In this document: positions 54,649-62,192 of the stretch, in pieces | How positions within the stretch are numbered: position 1 is the stretch's first letter | How the letters are laid out: each line of letters starts with the position of its first letter | Assembly (NCBI GenBank): GCA_964423615.1 | Contig: CAYRFQ010000027.1 | Location: 1 to 64,000, forward strand | Reading direction: 5' to 3' | DNA length: 64,000 bases | Source of the DNA: CAYRFQ01 sp964423615 | Lineage (GTDB): Bacteria; Planctomycetota; Planctomycetia; Gemmatales; Gemmataceae | Position numbers and translations under genes: made by a program | Notes under the pieces: model-generated | Told to the model about the DNA's origin: nothing | What the model saw: the letters and a program-made list of their open reading frames with translations, nothing else | Databases searched by the model: none

Positions 54649-54692
54649 ACCGAGATGACTACGCGTCATCTCGGTGGAAGCCTGCCCTTTTT
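54649..54692 (+). terminator. Hairpin terminator or attenuator after hcp
   Basis: ACCGAGATGAC (54649-54659), loop TACGC, GTCATCTCGGT (54665-54675), then ggaagcctgccc and TTTTT. The T-run is 12 bases away from the stem, so termination may be partial. It separates hcp from the tssE-tssF-tssG part. Confidence 0.6.
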
Positions 54693-54754
54693 CCTTTGTC
54701 AGTCCTCGTTCCGAGAACAATGACAAAGCTGACGAATGAGGAGATATCAAGGTC

Positions 54755-55129
54755 ATGGAGGAAGGATTTAAAAACCTGATTAAACTCGATGCTGTGAAGC
54801 AAGAAATCCACAAAATGACAGCAACCGGGGTGATCAAAGTTATCGGGACTGGAGTGACGTTTACTGCAGGCAGTCGAGCGAGAGGTGCCGCCGTCGGCGC
54901 ACTCTTCCGAAACTCCAAAACTCAGACCACCCCCCAAAAAGCAGCCGAACGAACGTTTGTTGATCGGCGAACCCTGTTTGGCCGACCTTGCTATCATGGG
55001 GCCGGATCAGTGCTCACCGCCTCGCCGGCTCTGATAGAATTCGAACCTGCCTTTTCTCTTATGGGGCAGGTTCCAAACCGATCCCGCGACAACCTCCAGG
55101 TTGCGATCAACACCACTTCTGCATTCTAA
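54755..55129 (+). CDS. Possible 124-aa protein between hcp and tssE
   Basis: Open frame starting ATG at 54755 with GAGGAG about 12 nt and AAGG 3 nt upstream. It contains a short hydrophobic stretch (ATGVIKVIGTGVTFTAG) and then basic and polar sequence without recognised motifs. There is no signal peptide. Genes between hcp and baseplate genes in T6SS clusters are sometimes effectors, adaptors or immunity proteins, but nothing in this sequence identifies such a role and it could be a chance frame. Confidence 0.35.
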   Translation: MEEGFKNLIKLDAVKQEIHKMTATGVIKVIGTGVTFTAGSRARGAAVGALFRNSKTQTTPQKAAERTFVDRRTLFGRPCYHGAGSVLTASPALIEFEPAFSLMGQVPNRSRDNLQVAINTTSAF

Positions 55130-55234
55130 CCTTTCTGTTTCCGGACTCAGCGGATAGAGTAGATCAAAACTTGTCCTTTGGTGTCAGACGTCGTGCTTCC
55201 GGCTGACACCAAACTACTCGACACGATTCAATAG

Positions 55235-55693
55235 ATGCCATCAACACCGAACAAGGAAGGGCGAAAGCCTTCCATCCTGGATCGATTGATCGACCCATAT
55301 TCCGCAGGGACTGCTGCCCGACCATGGTATACTCTTCAACAAACGTTGGACGTTCTTCGTCGAGATCTCGAGAATTTACTCAACGCGAAGCGAGCCATCG
55401 ACGGACCGCCTGGCTTAGCAAAGTCCATCTACTGTCACGGGTTGCCGGATTTGTCGAATTTCACAACGGAAACGGAAGATGACCGCAAGGCCCTCGCCCG
55501 TCTCTTGGATCAAACGATCTTGGCCCACGAACCCAGGCTGCGTGACGTTCGAACGACCATGGAGGTTGACCAGAACACCCATGGGAAGCGGACTGTTTTT
55601 CGGATCAACGCTGTGCTTGCTGTCGAACCCTTTGACCAAGTGTCTTTCCAGACCGTCTTGGATTTAACGACAGGCCACTACATCGTAAGCTAA
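55235..55693 (+). CDS. tssE: Type VI secretion baseplate protein TssE
   Basis: Homologue of phage T4 gp25 in the T6SS baseplate wedge; 152 residues. The family start SILDRLIDPYSAGTA, the helix TLQQTLDVLRRDLENLLNAK, the YCHGLPDLSNF motif and the terminal FRINAVLAVEPFDQVSFQTV strands are all present. ATG at 55235; no strong ribosome-binding site. It ends 8 bp before tssF, so the two are surely co-transcribed. Confidence 0.92.
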   Translation: MPSTPNKEGRKPSILDRLIDPYSAGTAARPWYTLQQTLDVLRRDLENLLNAKRAIDGPPGLAKSIYCHGLPDLSNFTTETEDDRKALARLLDQTILAHEPRLRDVRTTMEVDQNTHGKRTVFRINAVLAVEPFDQVSFQTVLDLTTGHYIVS

Positions 55694-55701
55694 GTGTCAG
55701 A

Positions 55702-57615
55702 ATGAGTCAGAACATCGAGCAAATCTACGAGCGAGAACTTGCCTTTCTCAGTTCTCCGCAAGACGGGTTGGCTTCGTACTTTGCTCGGAAGTATCCGCGC
55801 GAAGCTGGATTTGCTGCCTATTTCGAACGCCAATTTCCCGCCGACGCCGGTCACCTCACACTCGACCCAGGCCAGGCCCTTGATCCGCACGGCGAGCGGA
55901 TCACTCAAGCTTTCGCGTTGCTCACCGGGAGAATCCACCACAGGCTCGATCACGAATTCCAACACCTCCAAGAGGCCCTCCTGGGAATCCTCTATCCGCA
56001 CGTCCTGCGGCCCATCCCGTCCATGGCGATGGCTCAGTTCATTGCGGAACCAGGGCGTTCGGCGGGCCAAAAACTGTCGATTCCGCGTGGGACCCAGCTC
56101 GTGTCTCGTCTCGTCGGCCAACCCGCGAGACGGTGTTCCTGGCGAACGGGATATCCGGTCGACCTGTGGCCACTTCGAATTACGGAAGCCAAAATCCAAA
56201 GGTCGGTAGCTGGTTCGCCCCCCGTGCCGGACAGCCTTGCCACGCTGCGAATGCGAATCACCTGCGACTCTGGCTCTTCCTTCGCTAACATGCCTTTGGA
56301 AACCCTCCGGTTATGCCTCCAAGTCGACGGAGAAGCCGCAGCGAATCTGTACGAACTTCTGTTCAACGGAACGATCCGCGTGTTGGTCCGCGATCCCTCC
56401 AACGAGTCCCAGGACGTCTTGTTGGAGCCCGAAGAGATCGTTTCGCCCGTGGGTTTCGAACCTGAAGAAGAACTATTGCCCTTCCCGGTCGAATCGTTCG
56501 TGGGCTATCGGCTGTTGACGGAATTCTTTTGTTTTCCCAAGAAGTTTCACTTCGTCGATTTGAAGCTGCAAGACCCCTTGGCAAGAGGCCGTTTGGGTAC
56601 TCAACTGGAGGTGGTGTTCTTTTTGAACCAGTTGTATGAGGAACTTGCTCGAGTCGTCAACGAACGAACCTTCCAGCTTGGGTGCACTCCGGTGATCAAC
56701 CTCTTTTCCCAGGGGGCCGAGCCAATCGCTTTAACGCACACGAAGCACGAATACTCCGTCGTCGTGGATCGTGAATCGCCCGAAAACGCGGAGGTTTATT
56801 CGGTCGATGCTGTCGGAACTTTCGAACCGAACCAAGAGGTAGGAAAAGAGTATTTGCCGTTTTACTCGTTCCGCGAAGGCGAGAACCGGAATAATCGAAG
56901 AGCTTTGTGGTATGCAAGCCGGCGGTCCGAAACTTCCCGTGAAGAACAACAACAATCGGAGGTCTCTTTGGTCCTCGTCGATCAGGACTTTAATCCCCAC
57001 CAACCGGCGAAGGAATCCGTCACCGTCCAGACGACGTGTACGAATCGAAATTTGCCCGCCTATGCACTGCGAGGTGGAGATCGATTGGTTTTGTCGGGCG
57101 ACGACTTGGCTTTCCGAGGGAGCGTTCATTTGCTGACGGCTCCGACGTTGTCCCGCTCTCCCGCCTTGCTGACACGTAAGGCTTCGCTTTGGCAGCTTCT
57201 TTCGCAAACGGCGTTGAACCATGTCCCGCTCTCGAACGAAACAGAGGGGATTCACGCTCTCAAGGAAACGTTGCTCCTTTGTGCCCGTCTGGATCTCGAT
57301 TCCAACACACAGCGACACGATGCCGTGGCCAAACAAATCATTGACGGCATTACTGCTTTTCAAGGACGACCGGTTGTCCATTCGGTTTGGGACGGCAAAC
57401 GGGTGGGCCGTTGTCGCGGAATCGAATTCACGCTCGAATTGGATGTGCAAAAATACGTCGGGACTGGGGCTTTTTTCTTTGCCAGCGTGCTCGAACGTTT
57501 TTTAGGCTTGTACGCCAGTGCCAACTCTTTTAGCCAACTCCAAGTCCGGCATTCGCGTGAGGAAGGATACATACGAAAATGGAACCCTCGAGCGGCTCAG
57601 AAGAGACTCCCTTGA
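55702..57615 (+). CDS. tssF: Type VI secretion baseplate protein TssF
   Basis: Baseplate wedge protein (ImpG/VasA) of 637 residues. Diagnostic parts are YERELAFLSSPQDGLASYFA, the DPHGERITQAFALLTGRIHH segment, QHLQEALLGILYPHVLRPIP, and SVVVDRESPENAEVYSVDAV. FVGYRLLTEFFCFPKKFHFV and the C-terminal GAFFFASVLERFLGLYASAN region are likewise conserved. ATG at 55702, 8 bp after tssE. Its end overlaps the annotated tssG start by 37 bp. It binds TssG in a 2:1 complex in the known systems. Confidence 0.93.
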   Translation: MSQNIEQIYERELAFLSSPQDGLASYFARKYPREAGFAAYFERQFPADAGHLTLDPGQALDPHGERITQAFALLTGRIHHRLDHEFQHLQEALLGILYPHVLRPIPSMAMAQFIAEPGRSAGQKLSIPRGTQLVSRLVGQPARRCSWRTGYPVDLWPLRITEAKIQRSVAGSPPVPDSLATLRMRITCDSGSSFANMPLETLRLCLQVDGEAAANLYELLFNGTIRVLVRDPSNESQDVLLEPEEIVSPVGFEPEEELLPFPVESFVGYRLLTEFFCFPKKFHFVDLKLQDPLARGRLGTQLEVVFFLNQLYEELARVVNERTFQLGCTPVINLFSQGAEPIALTHTKHEYSVVVDRESPENAEVYSVDAVGTFEPNQEVGKEYLPFYSFREGENRNNRRALWYASRRSETSREEQQQSEVSLVLVDQDFNPHQPAKESVTVQTTCTNRNLPAYALRGGDRLVLSGDDLAFRGSVHLLTAPTLSRSPALLTRKASLWQLLSQTALNHVPLSNETEGIHALKETLLLCARLDLDSNTQRHDAVAKQIIDGITAFQGRPVVHSVWDGKRVGRCRGIEFTLELDVQKYVGTGAFFFASVLERFLGLYASANSFSQLQVRHSREEGYIRKWNPRAAQKRLP

Positions 57616-58919
57616 CTCCGAGACCCGAATCCGAAGGGAGTCTCGGCCAGTTCTCCGGTCGGTTTTCCGACGACCTGTCGGAGGAAAACCGACGAAGCAA
57701 CTCCCAACGCTTTTCCGACGACCTGTCGGGTGACAATCTTTGGCCGCCGCACTCCCAACCCTCTGCCCCCTTCCGTCCACCGGAGCGTCTCGTTGGGAGT
57801 CCCTTGTCGGTAGCGAACCGACTATTTGAAAATCCTTGTGTTTTCGATTTTTTCCAGGCCATGCGTATTCTGGAAATCCTCATGCCGGATCGGGCCCCGC
57901 TCGGTCTACCTCCCTCGCCACAACAAGAAATCGCTCGCGTGTGCGTTCACTCCAGCCTCGATTTTCCAGCTAGTGCAATTCAAGAGATTCAGTTTTCTGA
58001 AGACCTTCCGGTGCCAAGGGTGTTCGTCAACTTCATGGGTTTGACTGGGGCGGTCGGGGTGTTGCCGCTGCACTACACGGAGACGCTGCTCCAAGTCCAG
58101 CGGGATGGAGACGCTCCCGAAAAATATGCGTTGCGAGACTGGTTGGATGCCTTCAACCACCGACTCATCTCGCTGATGTACCAGGCCTGGAAAAAGTATC
58201 GTTTTTACGTCTCCTTCGCGCGAGGAGAGTCCTCGCACCCGGAACCGGATCAATTCACTCGAACGCTTTCGAGTATGATCGGGATGGGGACGTCGGGCTT
58301 GCGGGATCGTCTTCGAGTAGGTTGTCGGGATGAGAACGCGCCAAACGGTGTGCGAACTCTGGCTCAAGTCGACGACACCTCCCTGTTTCGGTTTGGCGGA
58401 TTCCTGGCTCACCGACCTCGCAACGCCATTTCCTTACAAGTCTTGCTGTCGGAATATTTCCGAGTCCCTGTGGAGATCATTCAATTCTCTGGGCAGTGGC
58501 TCAAACTCGGAGGGGGCAACCTCTCGGCGTTGGGCAATAGCCGTCGAAACAACGCGATGGGACTCAATGCCATGATCGGAGACAAAATTTGGGACATCCA
58601 AAGCAAGATTCGGATTCGAATTGGCCCGCTAACGTATGAACAGTTTGTTCGATTCCTTCCCGACACTTCGCCTCGTCCGGAAAGCAAGTCCATCTTTCTT
58701 CTGGCCCGGCTGGTCCGGCTCTACTTGGGGCTCGAGTTCGACGTCGATGCCCAACTTGTCCTGAAGGCGGAAGAAGTCCCGGTGTGCCGCATGGGCAAGT
58801 CTGCCGATGGGGGCAACTCGCGTATTGGGTGGACGTCGTGGATGCGCAGTCAAGATATGACTCACGATGTCGATCAGGCGGTTTTTGAAGTCCAGTCGAT
58901 TCAAATGATGCCTGGGTGA
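57579..58919 (+). CDS. tssG: Type VI secretion baseplate protein TssG
   Basis: Baseplate wedge protein (ImpH/VasB) of 446 residues. The conserved body begins at ANRLFENPCVFDFFQAMRIL (residue about 79), then PRVFVNFMGLTGAVGVLPLH with YTETLLQVQRD, LRDWLDAFNHRLISLMYQAW and LRVLLSEYFRVPVEI-type sequence to the end. The first 75 residues are low-complexity (Ser, Pro, Asp, Arg) with a repeated RFSDDLS peptide, and their DNA is made of hairpin repeats. The ATG at 57579 overlaps tssF; a TTG at 57804, just before the conserved part and after GGGAG, is a real alternative start. It is the last T6SS gene here; no tssK, tssJLM, clpV or vgrG follows. Confidence 0.9.
   Translation: MEPSSGSEETPLTPRPESEGSLGQFSGRFSDDLSEENRRSNSQRFSDDLSGDNLWPPHSQPSAPFRPPERLVGSPLSVANRLFENPCVFDFFQAMRILEILMPDRAPLGLPPSPQQEIARVCVHSSLDFPASAIQEIQFSEDLPVPRVFVNFMGLTGAVGVLPLHYTETLLQVQRDGDAPEKYALRDWLDAFNHRLISLMYQAWKKYRFYVSFARGESSHPEPDQFTRTLSSMIGMGTSGLRDRLRVGCRDENAPNGVRTLAQVDDTSLFRFGGFLAHRPRNAISLQVLLSEYFRVPVEIIQFSGQWLKLGGGNLSALGNSRRNNAMGLNAMIGDKIWDIQSKIRIRIGPLTYEQFVRFLPDTSPRPESKSIFLLARLVRLYLGLEFDVDAQLVLKAEEVPVCRMGKSADGGNSRIGWTSWMRSQDMTHDVDQAVFEVQSIQMMPG
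57603..57734. repeat. Hairpin repeats inside the 5' end of tssG
   Basis: GAGACTCCCTT (57603-57613) pairs with AAGGGAGTCTC (57634-57644). Next to it the 30-bp palindrome starting ggttttccgacgacc (57661-57690) and the copy TTTTCCGACGACCTGTCGG (57711-57729) repeat at a 48-bp interval, that is 16 codons. The tssF stop codon lies in the first arm. Confidence 0.8.
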
Positions 58920-59160
58920 GCGAGAGCGTAATTCGGGATGCCAAAAAACGAAACCTCAGAAGGACGCTCATTGAGCATAAAGGCAACGGGCATTCTCTTG
59001 GCTTTGGCCCGAGAGGCAAGACGCTCGTTTCCGGCAAAATACGTTCGAGTCTGGAATATCGTCGACTTCGTTCGCACAGTTGGCGTAAGCGAGCACAGAC
59101 CACTGGCGGATGTCTACTCCAAGACCTTCCGGATTGGAGAGGAAAATGTGTCACTGCTGG

Positions 59161-59619
59161 TCATGCTTCCGAGTGAACATCTCGGATGTGGTCGGCAACG
59201 TTCTCTTCGGCTATGTGCCAGCCGCAATCGTCGCAAGTGGGGGCTTTCTCATAACAGTTATTGCAATAGAAGGGCCCCCCATCGAAGAACTGTTCTAGTC
59301 GTGATTGAGCCTCCGCCGAGAGTTCTCCGGAGTCTTTGGGGAGAGTGAGGGTGTCCCCGCAACTATCACAATCACGGGAACGCATTTCGGGCAGCAGAGC
59401 TGCGTAATGATCGTGGACGCCACGACTCACCACGCCAGCACCGTTGCACAAGGGGCAGGTTTGTTTCAATTGCGCGGCTATGGCTTTGCGGATGAACGCA
59501 CTTTTGTTGGGAAGGCTGTCCAGGAAGTTAGCAAGTTCTTCTTCTACTTTGAAGGCGACGACTTTCTTTTTTTCCGACCTGGTTTTTTCTGGTTTGGGTT
59601 TGTTCGATTTCCGAGCCAT
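59161..59619 (-). CDS. Ribbon-helix-helix/zinc-binding protein of unknown function
   Basis: Basic protein of 152 residues. It starts with a Lys/Arg-rich tail (MARKSNKPKPEKTRSEKKK), then a CopG-like ribbon-helix-helix segment (VVAFKVEEELANFLDSLPNK with SAFIRKAIAAQL). Three zinc-binding clusters follow: CPLCNGAG, DCDSCGDTL and FYCNNCYEKAPTCDDCGWHI, the last ending in a C2H2-like HIRDVH. GGGAG lies 8 nt before the ATG at 59619. The RHH part suggests DNA binding and the zinc part protein or nucleic-acid binding. I do not recognise the full family. The 240 bp between tssG and this gene hold nothing convincing. Confidence 0.75.
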   Translation of the reverse strand: MARKSNKPKPEKTRSEKKKVVAFKVEEELANFLDSLPNKSAFIRKAIAAQLKQTCPLCNGAGVVSRGVHDHYAALLPEMRSRDCDSCGDTLTLPKDSGELSAEAQSRLEQFFDGGPFYCNNCYEKAPTCDDCGWHIAEENVADHIRDVHSEA

Positions 59620-59792
59620 GAACAACTCCCGGTTTGTTATGTGCAGTCAAAAGTGAATAAAAGTTGCTATAGATATACTACCGTCTACTGCAGCCAGGTG
59701 CCAGGTGGGTTGATGTTGTTCACAGTCTTACGCTAGCGGGGAACAACAAAACGGACCGATTTCTGGGCTTTTGTGGTTTGAGCAACCTGTTG

Positions 59793-60575
59793 TCACTTCT
59801 GCTTTGCCAGCTGCACAACAAGCCAATAGGGGTAGGTAGCACCCCCTCGGTCGTTGGCCTCGATGAGAGAAATGTGATACATACCGGTTTTCGGAAGGAT
59901 CGCAAGGATTTTCGAGTCTGTTGTTTTATCGTCCCCGTCGTCGTTGAAAGCAACCTGTTGGCCGTTGCCGTCAAAAAGCGTGATCATCGAATCCATGACT
60001 GATCCGTGTCGCTGACCGAACACCTCGATCTGAATTCGCTCTCCTGCTTTACCATCGAACGAATAGACATCGACATCGCGTTGATTATCGATACGTCCAC
60101 GCACGATTTGTGGGACTGAAACCTTTTGCGCCGTTTGGAAACCCTCGTTCTTCTCCTTTTCCTTGACCATAGGTAGACTGCCAGGGAGGAGCAATCGATG
60201 AGTCTGTGATTTTCCTTCAGGCGTGATCACGACGAAATCGAGAACCGGCCCTTCTATGGATTTCGGAATATCAAGTTCGACCACGACTTGAGTGTCACCG
60301 GCCTGTTGGGGATTTTTGTCACGGACTTGGGCTTTGCCTTTTTGGAGGAGTTTGACCTTCACTTCCGAGTTGACGAACTCGACTTCCGTGGTCTTGTCGA
60401 GCCCAAGACCGCGAATCGTGAATTTCTCCTTGGTTCCTGAGATGGCACCGAGGGGAAGGATCATGGTGATCTTGGGAGGTTGTTTCTTCTTGGGCTGTTT
60501 TTGTTGGGCTTTCATGGTCGCAGCCTGTGTCAGACACAACAGGACAGCCAACGCGATAGAGAGGCGGTTCATCAT
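59793..60575 (-). CDS. Secreted PPC-domain protein
   Basis: Predicted exported protein of 260 residues. The signal peptide is MNRLSIALAVLLCLTQAATM. An IPT/TIG-like first domain (ITMILPLGAISGTKEKFTIR) is followed by a bacterial pre-peptidase C-terminal (PPC) beta-sandwich: RGRIDNQRDVDVYSFDGKAG, ERIQIEVFGQRHGSVMDSMI and GMYHISLIEANDRGG. It has the same strand as the DUF1501 and DUF1549 genes upstream and is likely part of the same transcription unit. In planctomycetes such PPC proteins are commonly encoded beside DUF1501/DUF1549 pairs. The start could be 60575, 60572 or the GTG at 60578. Confidence 0.85.
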   Translation of the reverse strand: MMNRLSIALAVLLCLTQAATMKAQQKQPKKKQPPKITMILPLGAISGTKEKFTIRGLGLDKTTEVEFVNSEVKVKLLQKGKAQVRDKNPQQAGDTQVVVELDIPKSIEGPVLDFVVITPEGKSQTHRLLLPGSLPMVKEKEKNEGFQTAQKVSVPQIVRGRIDNQRDVDVYSFDGKAGERIQIEVFGQRHGSVMDSMITLFDGNGQQVAFNDDGDDKTTDSKILAILPKTGMYHISLIEANDRGGATYPYWLVVQLAKQK

Positions 60576-60673
60576 CACAAAATTGTTGAGTCCTGAAAAT
60601 GAGGAATGGCCACAGGAATCACAGAGGAAATCACTTTGGTGTCCATTGTGTTCACTGCGGCGATTAACTTTGT

Positions 60674-62008
60674 TTAGGAATACAACTCCCGGACTGGTTC
60701 GCCGTCATCAAGGATTTCGACGGGTCGGCCTTCGGGATGTCGCAACCATCCGCGTGGGTCTACCCCGATGGCTTCGTACATCGTGTAAGCAACATCAGCA
60801 GGCCTCACAGGACGGCGTGTTACGTAAGCGCCTTGTTCGTCGGTTTGGCCAATGACTTGCCCACCACGAACGCCCGCTCCGGCGAACAGTAACGAACCTG
60901 CCTTGCCCCAGTGGTCTCGACCGACGTTGTTGTTGATCTGTGGTGTCCGGCCAAACTCACCGAAGACAGCGACGAGCGTATCGGTGAGCAAGCCTCGTTG
61001 GCTCAAGTCTTCGAGAAGGGCCGACAAGCCTTGGTCGAAGTCAGGCAACTTATTTTGAAGCCCTCGCCAAATTTGCGAGTGATGATCCCATCCGCCAAAG
61101 TTAATCGTGATGAATCGGACATCCCTTTCGACGAGCCGTCGAGCGAGCAAACAACTTTGTCCAAAAGTCGTGCGGCCGTAGCGGTCGCGGAGTCGTTCGG
61201 ATTCACGTTGGACCTCGAAAGCACTGCGTGCATGCGGCGACAAAACTAAGTTGGCGGCACGCTGTTGAAACTCACCAAACGTCTGCATCTGATCGTTGCC
61301 TTCGATATCACGGGCCAGAGTGTTGAGGCCTTCGAGCAAAGTTTGCCGTCGCTGCAAATTCCGCGGCGTTATTCCTCGTGGCAACGCAACGTCACGCACA
61401 CGGAAGTTTGCGGCGTTGGGGTCGCCCACGGCAAACGATTCGTAACGTCCACCGAGGTACGCACTCTTGCCAAGTTCCCAAGTGAACGAGGGATTTCGTG
61501 GGATCGATACGTAGGGTGGCAGGACTCCCCGAAAACCAAGTTGGTGCGAGACCACCGCCCCCATCGCCGGATAATCGCCGAATGGCGAGCCGAATCGTCC
61601 ACACAATACCCAGTTGGTGGCCGTTTCGTGATGGTCATTGTTGTGGCTGCCACCTCGGATCAACGCGACCTTGTCCATGATGCGTGCCATTCGGGACAAC
61701 TTCTCGCTGATCCGAATGCCTGTCACGTTGGTGTTGATAGGGCTGTAGATTCCACGAACTTCTTCGGGTGCATTGGGCTTTGGGTCGAAGCTGTCGTGAT
61801 GCGACAGGCCACCACCGAGGTAAACCAGGATGACCGATTTGGCTCGAGGTTGCCTGCGGTCGTCGCGAGTGGTAGCTTGGGCTTCGGCTTGCAGGATGGT
61901 CGGCAGGGACAAGCCGAAAGCCCCGAGCGTTCCGACTTTCAATGCGTCTCGTCGTGACAGGCCGTTACATTGTCGCGTCGATTTAGAACCAAAGATGATG
62001 TCCAGCAT
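60674..62008 (-). CDS. DUF1501 family protein (Tat-exported)
   Basis: Sulfatase-like fold protein of the planctomycete DUF1501 family; 444 residues. The twin-arginine signal is LSRRDALKVGTLGAFGLSLP. Conserved parts are SVILVYLGGGLSHHDSFDPK, the GGSHNNDHHETATNWVLCGR segment, and TLVAVFGEFGRTPQINNNVG with RDHWGKAGSLLFAGAGVRGG. The ATG at 62008 is chosen because AGGGGG lies just before it; two upstream ATGs lack this. It follows the DUF1549/DUF1553 gene by 185 bp. These pairs are very common in planctomycetes, but no biochemical activity is established. Confidence 0.93.
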   Translation of the reverse strand: MLDIIFGSKSTRQCNGLSRRDALKVGTLGAFGLSLPTILQAEAQATTRDDRRQPRAKSVILVYLGGGLSHHDSFDPKPNAPEEVRGIYSPINTNVTGIRISEKLSRMARIMDKVALIRGGSHNNDHHETATNWVLCGRFGSPFGDYPAMGAVVSHQLGFRGVLPPYVSIPRNPSFTWELGKSAYLGGRYESFAVGDPNAANFRVRDVALPRGITPRNLQRRQTLLEGLNTLARDIEGNDQMQTFGEFQQRAANLVLSPHARSAFEVQRESERLRDRYGRTTFGQSCLLARRLVERDVRFITINFGGWDHHSQIWRGLQNKLPDFDQGLSALLEDLSQRGLLTDTLVAVFGEFGRTPQINNNVGRDHWGKAGSLLFAGAGVRGGQVIGQTDEQGAYVTRRPVRPADVAYTMYEAIGVDPRGWLRHPEGRPVEILDDGEPVRELYS

Positions 62009-62192
62009 AGTGCCCCCTATGGACATGTGGAATGAGACTTGTGATTTAACTCTCGGTTGATTGGCCGTGTCTGGTTCAGCACTGGAACCCGAAACGCCAG
62101 CGAGGAAATATTCTTTTATGTCGCTGGAGATTGGGGCTGAGGTCAATGCTTTTCACAAAATCAAACGTGCAAGCCACTTGGTCTCGAATGAT

